Positions 26,497-35,920 of a stretch of DNA of 64,000 nucleotides are shown one piece after another; the first letter of the stretch is position 1, and each line of letters opens with the position of its first letter. Both the position numbers and the translations under genes were made by a program. The DNA comes from Desulfobacteraceae bacterium (GTDB lineage: Bacteria; Desulfobacterota; Desulfobacteria; Desulfobacterales; Desulfobacteraceae). The notes under the pieces were generated by a model, which saw nothing but the letters and a program-made list of their open reading frames with translations, had not been told where the DNA came from and did not search any database. The stretch spans positions 1 through 64,000 of the forward strand of contig JADGEQ010000004.1 of NCBI GenBank assembly GCA_016744295.1, given 5' to 3'.

Positions 26497-26799
26497 CATG
26501 AAAGACAGGTTCTCCCACCCTTATCTTCAGCCAAATTCCCATGTGGCTTATCTGTTTATGGAAGCGGGAAGAGGGTTCAAAGGGAAGCGATTTTTTTGAC
26601 AAAAATTAAAGACCGAAGGCTTGTATAAAGCGCTTGATTTTGTTAGTATCTCGGCATCAATTCTTTTAATTGGGATTCTGAAAATCGGTCTTTTGTCCAT
26701 GATGGATACCCGACTCGACGGACGTGAAATGCTTTCCATCCTTTGGCACATAGACTTCGGTTTTTGGGGAATAACAACCCGCCACAAAAGGAGATAAAA
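26449..26799. other. intergenic region downstream of uvsE
   Basis: These 351 bases hold the right half of the inverted repeat and, near the end, the ribosome-binding site of the next small gene. A TTGACA lies near 26597, but no well-spaced -10 box follows. TTGGCAC near 26746 lacks the GC at the right distance for a sigma-54 promoter. Confidence 0.4.
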
Positions 26800-27003
26800 A
26801 TGGATTTTGATCGCTCATATGCAGATTATCTGAAGGATGACGAAATAAAGGCCATTTCGGAACTGGAAAAAAAGACAGGAAAGCGCATTCTCGCTTATTA
26901 CACCCCTCCTGCCTCAGCCAACCTGGGTGACAAGGCCTTGGTTGAAATTCGTGAATTGGAGAAGCGGCTCTGCGTGAGGCTTGTTGCCTATGATGCGCAT
27001 TAG
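26800..27003 (+). CDS. small hypothetical protein
   Basis: A 67-residue protein starting MDFDRSYADYLKDDEIKAIS, then ELEKKTGKRILAYYTPP, and ending VRLVAYDAH. The ATG at 26800 follows AAAGGAGATAAAA, an excellent ribosome-binding site, and is preferred to an ATG at 26743. The regular helix followed by two short strands suggests a folded protein. I do not know the family. It stands alone. Confidence 0.7.
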   Translation: MDFDRSYADYLKDDEIKAISELEKKTGKRILAYYTPPASANLGDKALVEIRELEKRLCVRLVAYDAH

Positions 27004-27218
27004 AGATGGCTTTGGAATAGGTCCCATGAAATGAGCATGGTCAGGCAAATGGGATAATTGACGAAATATTAAAATGATTATGAAGACCCCTTATGGTTGC
27101 GCGATCGCATAGGCGGTGTATTGTATGGCATATCCCCCCGGGGCTGATAGGGTTTCTGGAAAGGAGGTCAAGGGGAAGGTTTCTGGGACCATTAATGGCA
27201 CCGGATATTAGATCCTCT

Positions 27219-28331
27219 TTAAGGGTTAGCGGCAGCGGCTTGAATGGGAAGAATCTGGCCGATATCCATTCTCTTGAACCGGGCCGGGTCCAATCTGTTT
27301 TTTTGGATATGGCGTTTAAGATCTAGTCCCGGGTATCCGGCCGGTTCACTGCCCAGGTGAAAGGTGCCCCATTGGGTGGGAATAAAAATTCGGGCCTTGA
27401 GGTCGTAAAATCCCTGTACAGCCTCGGCTACATTCATGTGTTGGTATTGCATGAACCACCGGGGGTGGTAGGCTGTTGTGGCCATGAATGCATAGTCTAT
27501 CCTGGGAAATTTTTCTCCGATTTCCCTGAACCCTTTAAAATAACCCGAGTCGCCGCCAAAATAAAGGGTTATTGTCGGCGTTATCAGCAGGTATGCGGCC
27601 CAAAGCGATCGGTTGCGTCCCTGGTTGATCCGCATGGACCAATGCTGGGTTGGCAGGCATATCAAGCGGGTTCCCTCTCCCATGTTAATGGTTTCCCACC
27701 AGTCCATTTGTCTTACCTTGGTTTTGTTCATCCCAAGGACCACCTCTTTGAGTCCCCTGGGAACGAAAACCTTTGCCCGGGTGGAAAGCCCTTCCATGCT
27801 GGCGCGGTCCAGATGATCATAGTGATTGTGGGAAATCAGGATGTTGACCTCCTGGATGAGATCATTGAATTCTGCCAGGGTCAGGGCAGGAGGTGTCAGC
27901 CTTGCCGGCAGCAGGGCCCGCTTGGAAAAAATGGGATCGGTCATCCAATAGGTGTTGTTCACCCGTATTAAAAATGTGTTGTGGCCGATCCAAAGAATAA
28001 AGTCTCCCCGGGTTCGGGTCAGACGGCTGGCCGTGTCGGGTATGACCCGGGGTAAAAAGGTGCGCTCCTGTTCTGTGTAATCGGTGGATGAAAAGAGTTT
28101 CCAGCCCAGCACATCCAGAAAACTTTTATCCCCCATTTTCATCCAGGGGGCAAAGAACCGGCCGTCTTGCTCATGGGGCGCATAGAGGTCCTGAACCCTT
28201 GTGGCTTCAACCTTCCGGGTCCATTTTGCTTCAGAAAAACTTTTTTTCTCCGGGGAGGTGCAAGAAAAAAAACAGGTCAATAACCCGATGACCGCCAAAA
28301 GATAGATGTTCAAACGATTGAATGGGGTCAT
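27219..28331 (-). CDS. MBL-fold metallohydrolase lipoprotein (NAPE-PLD/RomA-like)
   Basis: A 370-residue predicted lipoprotein (lipobox in TCFFSCTS). The metallo-beta-lactamase-fold metal motif is SHNHYDHLD, preceded by WIGHNTFLIRVNNTYWMTDPIF and followed by PTQHWSMRI and LYFGGDSGYFKGF. This set matches the group related to N-acylphosphatidylethanolamine phospholipase D and RomA. A lipid or phosphodiester substrate near the membrane is plausible but inferred. The start overlaps the end of the SDR-DUF2867 gene by 4 bases, so the two form an operon. Confidence 0.88.
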   Translation of the reverse strand: MTPFNRLNIYLLAVIGLLTCFFSCTSPEKKSFSEAKWTRKVEATRVQDLYAPHEQDGRFFAPWMKMGDKSFLDVLGWKLFSSTDYTEQERTFLPRVIPDTASRLTRTRGDFILWIGHNTFLIRVNNTYWMTDPIFSKRALLPARLTPPALTLAEFNDLIQEVNILISHNHYDHLDRASMEGLSTRAKVFVPRGLKEVVLGMNKTKVRQMDWWETINMGEGTRLICLPTQHWSMRINQGRNRSLWAAYLLITPTITLYFGGDSGYFKGFREIGEKFPRIDYAFMATTAYHPRWFMQYQHMNVAEAVQGFYDLKARIFIPTQWGTFHLGSEPAGYPGLDLKRHIQKNRLDPARFKRMDIGQILPIQAAAANP

Positions 28332-29863
28332 GATCGGCTTATTTTGGGGGTAAATCGTTGGGGCGGTGACGCAAGGTCAAGGCCTGCGGCTTTTCCTATG
28401 CCCTTGAGCATCTGGCTGAATACATATTGATGAAAGGGATAGAGGATATACCAATAGGCCAGACCCGCCAATCCCTTGGGCAAAAATCGGGAGAGCAGGG
28501 TTATCCTGCACTGGGTCTCATTGATCGGCTCAATTCGGATTTCCAGCAGGGCCTGACCAGGTGTCCGCATTTCCGCCAACAGCAGCAGTTTGGAGGGGGG
28601 CTTGAGGTCCAGTACCCGCCAGAAATCCAGAGCATCCCCCACTTGAAGCCGGACCCTGGAACGGCGTCCCCGGTTCAGTCCCACCCCGCCGGTAACAATA
28701 TCCAGCAAGCCGCGGATTTTCCACAGCATGTCTGCTGCATAATAACCGGTTTGGCCGCCCAGTTTGTTGACGGCTGGCCACAGGGCCTCGGCGGGTCCAT
28801 TTATCCGTGCCCAGTAACCGCATTGAAGAATGGTGCCGCCGGAATAATCTGAATCCCCGCAATGGGTCCATTCCGGGTGGATCATCTCACCGGCATCTGC
28901 CCAGCAGGTATCCACCTGTTCCTGGCGGATGCGGTCTACTGCCCTTGCAATGGCTTCTTGGCAGGAGATCAGATCCTGGGGAATGATGTCTTGAATGGCG
29001 GTTTCCCTGCAGATGGTGGGAAGGCTTAATCCTTCGGTCAACGGCTGGGCAATGGCGGCAGGCACCGGGGTTACCAGATGAATCCACAGGGAAGACAGCC
29101 GTGGGGTTAATACCGGCACCTTTATCATTAAGGGGTTTGGCAGGCCGACCTCCCGGGTAAAAAGTTTAAACAGGTCCTGGTAGGCCACCACATCCGGCCC
29201 GCCGATATCAAAGGTTTTTCCCCGGGTCTCCGGATGTTCCAGGCACCCTTTCAGATACCCCAAGACATTGGTTATTGCGATGGGCTGGGTGGGCATGTGC
29301 ACCCATTTGGGGGTGATCATCACGGGCAGCCGCTCTGCCAGATATCGTAATATCTCAAAACTGGCACTTCCCGACCCCAGGATCATGGCGGCCCGGAGAA
29401 TGGTGACGGGCACAGGGCCTTTTTTCAGGATTAGCCCCACCTCATGTCTGGACATCAGGTGTCGGCTGATGTTCTTGTGGGTGATGTCGCCCAAACCCCC
29501 CAGATAGATGATCTGATCTGCCTGCTGGTCGGCGGCAGCCAGGGCCATGTTGCGGGAACCTGTTCTGTCGGCGTGTCGGTATTTGCCTTTTTGGGAAATC
29601 ATGGAATGAACCAGATAGTAAAGGGTGCCGCATCCGGCCACGGCCTTTTTCAGGGAATCGACTTCCATGATGTCCCCTTTTACCAGTTCAACGTTTGGAT
29701 GACGTCCCCAGGGGCGGGCGGCCATTTTCTCAATGGACCGTCCCATGGTGCGCACCCGATATCCGGATTCAAGCAGCAGGGGGACCAGGCGACCGGCCAC
29801 ATATCCTGTGGCACCGGTAACCAGTACGGGGCGCTCATCGTCTAGAACATTGTCAGGTGTCAT
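28328..29863 (-). CDS. SDR-family NAD(P)-binding protein with C-terminal DUF2867
   Basis: A 511-residue protein. The N-terminal extended short-chain dehydrogenase (NmrA-like) domain has the nucleotide-binding motif VTGATGYVAGRLVPLL and runs to about residue 300. The C-terminal 170 residues match DUF2867 (LRLQVGDALDFWRVLDL, GLAYWYILYPFHQYVF). The same fusion is widespread and uncharacterised. The atypical substrate motif makes it uncertain whether it is an active dehydrogenase. It overlaps the lipoprotein hydrolase gene downstream by 4 bases. Confidence 0.88.
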   Translation of the reverse strand: MTPDNVLDDERPVLVTGATGYVAGRLVPLLLESGYRVRTMGRSIEKMAARPWGRHPNVELVKGDIMEVDSLKKAVAGCGTLYYLVHSMISQKGKYRHADRTGSRNMALAAADQQADQIIYLGGLGDITHKNISRHLMSRHEVGLILKKGPVPVTILRAAMILGSGSASFEILRYLAERLPVMITPKWVHMPTQPIAITNVLGYLKGCLEHPETRGKTFDIGGPDVVAYQDLFKLFTREVGLPNPLMIKVPVLTPRLSSLWIHLVTPVPAAIAQPLTEGLSLPTICRETAIQDIIPQDLISCQEAIARAVDRIRQEQVDTCWADAGEMIHPEWTHCGDSDYSGGTILQCGYWARINGPAEALWPAVNKLGGQTGYYAADMLWKIRGLLDIVTGGVGLNRGRRSRVRLQVGDALDFWRVLDLKPPSKLLLLAEMRTPGQALLEIRIEPINETQCRITLLSRFLPKGLAGLAYWYILYPFHQYVFSQMLKGIGKAAGLDLASPPQRFTPKISRS

Positions 29864-29957
29864 GGGCGTATTTCCTGCTTGGCTAAATGTGGTTAAAGGA
29901 CTGTAAAAATCAACTTAATTGTTGTCAAACCATTGGTATAAATAATAAGGAGACAAA

Positions 29958-30074
29958 ATGCGTGTGAATAATACTGAAAAACTATATACTCATTGGAACA
30001 ATGTCAATGATAGCCTTTGCGGCCAAAGGAAATATTTAGCTTTTTCATACGCTTGCGCAGGGTGGAGGGGTTGA
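29958..30074 (+). CDS. possible 38-residue small protein
   Basis: A short frame starts at 29958 after the near-perfect ribosome-binding site AAGGAGACAAA, with TATAAA about 25 bases further upstream. It encodes MRVNNTEKLYTHWNNVND and 20 more residues. Its last 71 bases lie antisense to the 3' end of the sigma-54 activator gene. It may be real, or the remains of a longer gene. Confidence 0.3.
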   Translation: MRVNNTEKLYTHWNNVNDSLCGQRKYLAFSYACAGWRG

Positions 30075-31608
30075 TATTCAAAAGTTTCGCCGCCCCTTTT
30101 TCTCCTTCCACCCTTCCACGGCACAGGTCAAGGACATGGCAGATATGGTTGACCAACACCTGGTCCAGTTCAAGGGGTTCTTTTAACGTCTGGGGTTCAT
30201 CCCTTTTGTCTGGGGTTTCTTTGGTTAAGGACCCTGGGTCGGGCATGGCAATGGATTTTTCTGTACCAATTGCCTTGAAGCGTAATACGTTGGACCGTTC
30301 CAAAATTAGGGATCGCTCCACAGCATTTTCAAGTTCCCGGATATTACCGGGCCAGTGGTAGGCCATGAGCCGGGACATGGCCCGGGTGGAGGGAACTGGG
30401 ATGTGTGGACGTTTCATCTCCCTGGATTTTTTCAGGATAAAGTGCTGGGTAAGGGCCGGGATATCGGTTTTCCGGTCCCGGAGGGGGGGAATAAGAATGG
30501 GAAAGACCCGGAGCCTGAAAAACAGGTCGGCCCGAAATTTTTGTGCCGCCATCATCTCTTCCAGATTCCGATGGGTGGCGGCAATGATCCGGATATTTAC
30601 CCGGACGGTTTCAGAGCCCCCTACCCGGTCGATCTCCTTTTCCTGGAGTACCCGGAGCAGCCGGATCTGGGCCTGGGCAGACAGTTCTCCGATCTCGTCC
30701 AGAAAGAGGGTGCCGCCCTGGGCCCGTTCAATCCGCCCCCGCTTTCGGGATATGGCACCGGTGAAGGCGCCTTTTTCATAGCCGAAGAGTTCGCTGTCCA
30801 GAAGAGAGGCGGGTATGGCCCCGCAGTTTACCCGGATAAAGGGGCCTTCTTTTCTCAGGGAAAGATTGTGGATGGCATTGGCCATCACCTCCTTGCCCGT
30901 ACCGGTTTCCCCCAGCAGCAGAACAGGGCTTTCAAGGGGAGAGACCTGGTGAACCATCTCCATGACCTCTTTTAATCCCTGACCCGCACCGATGAGCTTT
31001 TCCCCGGCTATTTTGTTTAACTCCTCCTGGAGATATCGATTGTCATCGGCCAGCATTTCCTTGAGATTTTTTAATTCCCTGTATCTTAAACTATTGGTCA
31101 GGGCAATGGCACAGGGCTTGTCCAGCAGGCTCAACAGGCGGACATGGGCGGGTGAAAATTTTTCTTTGCCATTGTTGAACACGCTGAAAATTCCCAGCAT
31201 GGTCTTTTCCAGCACCAGATCCATGACCACAGCGGAGAGGTCCCAGGCTTTCAGTCTGTCTGCCACAGGGCCTGTGATAGGATCATCCCCCAGTCGCTCG
31301 ATGAGTCGGACCCTTACCAGTCGCCGCTCCTCGATTTGCTGACGCCCCTTGGTTGACAGGGGTATTCTCATGGAAATGGCTTCCCCCTGGGCAGGGGTCG
31401 CATGGGCAACGGTTTCCACGATGCCGGCATCCCGGTGATATACATGGAATCCCACCTGCCCGGCCGGAATAAATCTTCGGATATACAAGAGAAATTGGTG
31501 AAGGGCCCGATCAATCTCCAGGCTGGAGCAGAGTTTTAAGGTGGCTTCCCGGAAGAAAACCTTTTCATCCATTTTATTTGTATCAATGCCTTTTTGTGCA
31601 ATGCCCAT
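30004..31608 (-). CDS. sigma-54-dependent transcriptional activator with GAF domain
   Basis: A 534-residue paralogue of the activator at 464-2017. The GAF-type region covers about 15-180. The AAA+ domain has Walker A GETGTGKE near residue 231 and GAFTGA near 279. The Fis-type helix-turn-helix at the C-terminus contains GAAKLLNINPSTLRKRMKKL. The start at 31608 is chosen because AAAGGAGG lies 6 bases upstream; a longer frame to 31755 would run through the divergent sigma-54 promoter. It faces the acyl-CoA degradation operon at 31843-35883 and most likely activates it, perhaps in response to an acyl-CoA or related metabolite. Confidence 0.94.
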   Translation of the reverse strand: MGIAQKGIDTNKMDEKVFFREATLKLCSSLEIDRALHQFLLYIRRFIPAGQVGFHVYHRDAGIVETVAHATPAQGEAISMRIPLSTKGRQQIEERRLVRVRLIERLGDDPITGPVADRLKAWDLSAVVMDLVLEKTMLGIFSVFNNGKEKFSPAHVRLLSLLDKPCAIALTNSLRYRELKNLKEMLADDNRYLQEELNKIAGEKLIGAGQGLKEVMEMVHQVSPLESPVLLLGETGTGKEVMANAIHNLSLRKEGPFIRVNCGAIPASLLDSELFGYEKGAFTGAISRKRGRIERAQGGTLFLDEIGELSAQAQIRLLRVLQEKEIDRVGGSETVRVNIRIIAATHRNLEEMMAAQKFRADLFFRLRVFPILIPPLRDRKTDIPALTQHFILKKSREMKRPHIPVPSTRAMSRLMAYHWPGNIRELENAVERSLILERSNVLRFKAIGTEKSIAMPDPGSLTKETPDKRDEPQTLKEPLELDQVLVNHICHVLDLCRGRVEGEKGAAKLLNINPSTLRKRMKKLNISFGRKGYH

Positions 31609-31662
31609 GATGCCTCCTTTTTCTGCCTTATTTGCCAGTTTATAGCAAAACCTGCAAATAGG

Positions 31663-31694
31663 ACAGAAAATTCTTTTCCCTGGCACAGAAAATT
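31663..31694. promoter_or_regulatory. direct repeat, candidate activator-binding sites
   Basis: ACAGAAAATT occurs at 31663-31672 and again at 31685-31694, 22 bases apart, i.e. on the same face of the helix. The pair lies 80-110 bases upstream of the predicted transcription start of the acyl-CoA operon, where an enhancer-binding protein would sit. Confidence 0.4.
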
Positions 31695-31749
31695 TTGCAT
31701 TTTCCAGTTGGTTTTTCGCCATCGCCCGGTGGTAAGTGTGCTTCACCCC

Positions 31750-31765
31750 TGGCATGATTTGTGCG
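31750..31765 (+). promoter_or_regulatory. sigma-54 (-24/-12) promoter of the acyl-CoA operon
   Basis: TGGCATGATTTGTGCG has GG (31751-31752) and GC (31763-31764) separated by exactly 10 bases. Transcription should start near 31776, 67 bases before the first gene. The divergent activator gene begins at 31608. Confidence 0.7.
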
Positions 31766-31842
31766 GTATCTGATAATTAGAAATTGATAATTAGAATTCG
31801 GTTAAAAAATAGACAATTAAAAAAAATAATTGGAGAAGTCAA

Positions 31843-32700
31843 ATGGAAATTAAGAAGATTTGTGTACTGGGTGCCGGCATCATGGGCGCCGGTATTGCCC
31901 AATCCGCAGCCCAGGCAGGATTTGAGGTCACCATCAGGGACATGGAAGACAGGTTTGTGGAAAACGGGATCACTGGGATTATCGGCAACCTTGACCGGGC
32001 CGTGTCCAAGGGGAAGATGGATCAGGTTGCCGCCGACAAGATCATGGAGAGGATCACGGGAACCACTGATCTTACCATGGCTGCCCAGGACGCCGACCTG
32101 GTCATTGAAGCCATCATTGAAATCATGGAGGTCAAAAAAGAGGTTTACCGGGAACTGGACAACATTTGTAAAAAAGAGACCCTTTTTGCCTCCAACACCT
32201 CGGGACTTTCCATCACCGAGATGGCCAGCGTGACCAAACGCCCGGACAAGGTGATCGGCATGCATTTTTTCAATCCCGTGCCTGTAATGAGACTTGTGGA
32301 GTTGATCCGGGGATTTGCCACCTCCGACGACACCCTGAATATTGCCACGGATTTTGTGGAAAAAATCAAGAAAACCGCCATTGAGGTAAAAGAAGCTCCG
32401 GGCTTTGCCGTCAACCGCATCCTCTGCCCCATGATCAATGAAGCCATCTTTGTTCTGGCCGAAGGAATTGCAAGCGCCGAAGATATTGACAACGGCATGA
32501 CCCTGGGGGCCAATCACCCCATCGGTCCCCTGGCCCTGGCCGACATGGTGGGGCTGGACACCATTCTTCTGGTTCTGGAGGGATTTCACAGGGAACTGGG
32601 TGAAGACAAATACCGTCCCGCCCCTTTGTTGAGAAAAATGGTGAGAGCAGGCTATATGGGTCGGAAAAGCGGCAAGGGATTTTACGATTACACAAAATAA
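31843..32700 (+). CDS. 3-hydroxyacyl-CoA (3-hydroxybutyryl-CoA) dehydrogenase
   Basis: A 285-residue single-function dehydrogenase that oxidises a 3-hydroxyacyl-CoA to the 3-ketoacyl-CoA with NAD(P). The Rossmann motif [11 protein letters not shown] is at 9-19. The active-site region includes [11 protein letters not shown] and [17 protein letters not shown] with the catalytic histidine; [11 protein letters not shown] supplies the conserved Asn. The C-terminal helical domain ends GKGFYDYTK, typical of 3-hydroxybutyryl-CoA dehydrogenases. GGAG precedes the ATG. It is first in an operon with an acyl-CoA dehydrogenase and a thiolase. Confidence 0.94.
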   Translation: MEIKKICVLGAGIMGAGIAQSAAQAGFEVTIRDMEDRFVENGITGIIGNLDRAVSKGKMDQVAADKIMERITGTTDLTMAAQDADLVIEAIIEIMEVKKEVYRELDNICKKETLFASNTSGLSITEMASVTKRPDKVIGMHFFNPVPVMRLVELIRGFATSDDTLNIATDFVEKIKKTAIEVKEAPGFAVNRILCPMINEAIFVLAEGIASAEDIDNGMTLGANHPIGPLALADMVGLDTILLVLEGFHRELGEDKYRPAPLLRKMVRAGYMGRKSGKGFYDYTK

Positions 32701-32733
32701 ACGATTTTAAAAAAGTATATTTGGGAGGTAAAT

Positions 32734-34545
32734 ATGGCCCAGCTAGTAGCAGACCGACGGGATGTGGATTTTGTTCTCCACGAACAATTAAATGTGGCAC
32801 AATTAAGCCAGTTTGAACGATTTGAGGAGTTTAACAAAAAAACCATTGATATGGTGGTTTCCGAAGCCCGGAACCTTGCCATCAAGGAATTGCTCCCCTA
32901 TCTCAAGGAAGCAGACGAGGAAGGGTGCTCCTTTGACAATGGGAAGGTCACCGTTCCCAAGGCCTTTCACCGGGCCTATGCGCTTTTTTGTAAAGGTGAG
33001 TGGATTGCCATGTGTGATGATCCCAAATGGGGTGGCCAGGGCATGCCTTCCACTGTGGCCCTGGCAGCCAACAATTATTTTAACGGGGCCAATTATCCGT
33101 TTATGCTTCACAACATCCTAAGCCACGGGGCCGGCAAGCTGGTGGAATGCTTTGGCACGGACAAGCAAAAAGAACTCTTCCTTGAAAAGATGTACACCGG
33201 TGTCTGGGGGGGGTCAATGCTCCTGACAGAGCCCGAGGCCGGATCCGATGTGGGCGCTCTCACTACCAAGGCAGTTCCCAATGGGGACGGCACCTATTCC
33301 ATTACGGGCAACAAGATATTTATCTCTTCCGGGGAAAATGATCTGGTGGACAATATCATCCACCCGGTATTGGCCAGAATAGAAGGGGCCCCCGCCGGCA
33401 CCGCCGGAATTTCCCTGTTTCTGGTTCCCAAATTCTGGATCCACGACGACGGCAGCCAGGGGGATTTCAATGATGTGATTTGCACCGGCATTGAAGAAAA
33501 AATGGGAATCCACGGCAGCCCCACCTGTTCCATGGCTCTGGGGGGAAAGGGCCAGTGCAGAGGAACCCTGCTTGGCCAGGAAAACCGTGGCATGAGCGCC
33601 ATGTTTGTCATGATGAACGAGGCCCGCCTTCATGTGGGCATGCAGGGTTTTGCCTGTGCATCTGCTTCCTATCTGAACTCCCTGAACTATGCAAGGGACA
33701 GAGTCCAGGGAGCAGCCCTTACAGCTGCCAAGGGGTCCCCCGGCGTTCCCATTATCCAGCACCCGGACATCCGGCGTATTCTGCTCACCATGAAATCCTA
33801 TTCCGAAGGCATGAGAAGTATTCTCTATTATGTGGGACTCATGGAAGACATGATTAAGGTTAGCGAGGATGATGCAGACAAGCAACGGTACCAGGGCATC
33901 ATTGATGTGCTTGTTCCCGTGGCCAAGGGCTATATTACGGATCGGGCCTTTGACATGTGCAGCCAGGGGGTCCAGGTTTTCGGCGGATATGGATTTACCA
34001 AGGAATATCCCCAGGAACAGCTGCTCAGGGATTGTAAAATCACCCAGATTTATGAAGGCACCAACGGGATTCAGGCCATGGACCTGTTGGGCAGAAAACT
34101 GGGCCTCAACAAGGGCAAAGCCTTTACCGACCTTCTGGCGGAAGTTCAGAAAACCATTGATACTGCCAAACAGATTCAGGAATTAACCCCCCTGGCCGAC
34201 ATGGTAGATGCCGCCGTGGTCAAACTCATGGAGACAGCCCAATCCCTGGGAGCCGTGATGGGGGCAAAAAACATAGCCGCCGCCTTTGTCCAGGCCCATC
34301 CCTTTCTGGATGTCACCGGTGATACCCTCATGGGTTGGATGCTGTTGTGGCGGGCCACCATTGCCACCCAAAAGTTAGGGGATAGTCCCAAGAAAAAAGA
34401 TATTGCCTTTTATGAGGGACAGATCAAAAGTGCTCAGTTTTTCATCCATTCTGTTCTGCCCGTGGCCCGTGGGAAAATGGAGGTGATTATGACAGGGGAC
34501 ACCGCAGCCGTGGATATTTCCGAAGAGTCTTTTGGATCAAAGTAG
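32734..34545 (+). CDS. large acyl-CoA dehydrogenase (DmdC-like subgroup)
   Basis: A 603-residue FAD-dependent acyl-CoA dehydrogenase with the extra N- and C-terminal domains of the long subgroup that includes 3-methylmercaptopropionyl-CoA dehydrogenase. FAD and substrate segments are MLLTEPEAGSDVGALTTKA and GNKIFISSGEN. The catalytic glutamate lies in QIYEGTNGIQAMDL. The C-terminal domain has PFLDVTGDTLMGWMLLW. It introduces the 2,3 double bond of an acyl-CoA and passes electrons to electron-transfer flavoprotein, which is not encoded nearby. The precise chain length or substituent cannot be told from sequence. GGGAGG precedes the ATG; spacing to the previous gene is 33 bases. Confidence 0.93.
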   Translation: MAQLVADRRDVDFVLHEQLNVAQLSQFERFEEFNKKTIDMVVSEARNLAIKELLPYLKEADEEGCSFDNGKVTVPKAFHRAYALFCKGEWIAMCDDPKWGGQGMPSTVALAANNYFNGANYPFMLHNILSHGAGKLVECFGTDKQKELFLEKMYTGVWGGSMLLTEPEAGSDVGALTTKAVPNGDGTYSITGNKIFISSGENDLVDNIIHPVLARIEGAPAGTAGISLFLVPKFWIHDDGSQGDFNDVICTGIEEKMGIHGSPTCSMALGGKGQCRGTLLGQENRGMSAMFVMMNEARLHVGMQGFACASASYLNSLNYARDRVQGAALTAAKGSPGVPIIQHPDIRRILLTMKSYSEGMRSILYYVGLMEDMIKVSEDDADKQRYQGIIDVLVPVAKGYITDRAFDMCSQGVQVFGGYGFTKEYPQEQLLRDCKITQIYEGTNGIQAMDLLGRKLGLNKGKAFTDLLAEVQKTIDTAKQIQELTPLADMVDAAVVKLMETAQSLGAVMGAKNIAAAFVQAHPFLDVTGDTLMGWMLLWRATIATQKLGDSPKKKDIAFYEGQIKSAQFFIHSVLPVARGKMEVIMTGDTAAVDISEESFGSK

Positions 34546-34632
34546 TGCGGGACCCAGACATGCTCATATTTAAAAAATCCTGGGGCCATCTGGGTCTCAA
34601 TATGCAAACACAATTAAGTTAAGGATATAAAA

Positions 34633-35883
34633 ATGAAAGAAGTTGTCATTGTTTCCGCCTGCAGAACTGCCATCGGCGCCTACGGCGGAACTTTAAAAGA
34701 TCTGAACGGCGCCACCATTGCCAGTGTGACCATGAAAGAAGCCGTCAAAAGAGCGGGCATCGATCCTGCCATAATTGACGATGTCCGTTACGGCACCTGC
34801 CTTGAACACCATGATACCCTGAACACCACAAGGGTGGCAGCCCTCATGGCCGGCATTCCCGATACCGTACCCGCCGTCACCGTGAACCGGGTCTGCATCT
34901 CCGGCATGGAAGCCGTCCTTTCCGGCATGGCCATGATCCAGGCAGGTATGGCCGATGTCATCCTGGCAGGCGGTGTTGAGCACATGTCAGGGGTTCCCTA
35001 CACCGTGCCCAAGGCCAGATGGGGATGCCGTCTCCAGGATACCCAGTTTGTGGATGCAATGATCCATGCCCTCCATTGCGGCTCCCATGTCATGCCCCTT
35101 GATGCTTCCACCCCCCTGAACACCCAGGAAGCCCCGGTCAGCTATTTTATGGGCAAGCCCTATATCATGGGACACACCGCAGAATTTGTGGCCCACCACC
35201 TGGGGATCAGCCGACAAGAGATGGATGAGGTGGCCCTGAAAAGCCATAACAATGCCGAACGGGCCACCAGGGACGGTTCCTTTGCAGAGGAGATCACTCC
35301 CATCAGTGTACCCCAGCGTAAAAAAGATCCCCTGATCTTTGACAAGGACGAACACTTCAGACCGGGTATGACCATGGAAAAACTGACGGCGCTTCCTCCG
35401 GCCTTTATTCCCAAAATCGGCAAGGTAACCGCCGGCAACGCCTCGGGCTTGAATGATGGCTCCACGGGTATGATCATCATGTCCGCGGAAAAAGCCAAGG
35501 AACTGGGCCTCACTCCCATTGCCAGGATTAAAGCCTCGGGCATGGGCGCCTGCCATCCCACCATCATGGGGCTTTCCCCGGTGCCGGCGGTGAAAAACCT
35601 CATGAACAAGACCGGGCTTTCCATTGGAGATTTTGACCTTGTGGAAGTCAACGAAGCCTTTGCCGCCCAATACCTGGGCTGTGAAAAAGAATTGGGCCTG
35701 AACCGGGATATTACAAATGTTAACGGGTCCGGTATCGGGTTGGGCCATCCCGTGGGCTCCACCGGAGCCCGGATCATGACCACCCTTATCCATGCCATGA
35801 AAAATCGGGGCGACAGCCTTGGTCTTGCCACCCTCTGCGGTGGTGGCGGCGTTGCCATGGCCTGCGCCATCGAGATGCTCTAA
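34633..35883 (+). CDS. acetyl-CoA C-acyltransferase (thiolase)
   Basis: A full-length thiolase of 416 residues. It cleaves a 3-ketoacyl-CoA with CoA to release acetyl-CoA, or condenses two acetyl-CoA. The acyl-accepting cysteine is C88 in NRVCISGMEAV. The general bases are H372 in GLGHPVGSTGAR and C402 in LCGGGGVAMA. It completes the set of 3-hydroxyacyl-CoA dehydrogenase, acyl-CoA dehydrogenase and thiolase; an enoyl-CoA hydratase is missing from this operon and must come from elsewhere. A strong terminator follows. Confidence 0.95.
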   Translation: MKEVVIVSACRTAIGAYGGTLKDLNGATIASVTMKEAVKRAGIDPAIIDDVRYGTCLEHHDTLNTTRVAALMAGIPDTVPAVTVNRVCISGMEAVLSGMAMIQAGMADVILAGGVEHMSGVPYTVPKARWGCRLQDTQFVDAMIHALHCGSHVMPLDASTPLNTQEAPVSYFMGKPYIMGHTAEFVAHHLGISRQEMDEVALKSHNNAERATRDGSFAEEITPISVPQRKKDPLIFDKDEHFRPGMTMEKLTALPPAFIPKIGKVTAGNASGLNDGSTGMIIMSAEKAKELGLTPIARIKASGMGACHPTIMGLSPVPAVKNLMNKTGLSIGDFDLVEVNEAFAAQYLGCEKELGLNRDITNVNGSGIGLGHPVGSTGARIMTTLIHAMKNRGDSLGLATLCGGGGVAMACAIEML

Positions 35884-35920
35884 TCCTTAGCCCGCACATT
35901 GCGGTAAAGAATTCTACCAG

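Noticed and set aside
26735..26770. Sigma-54 promoter before the small gene at 26800
   Set aside because: TTGGCAC is present but there is no GC ten bases after the GG.
34987..35793. Long leftward frame of 268 codons
   Set aside because: It is antisense to the thiolase gene, glycine and histidine rich, and not protein-like.
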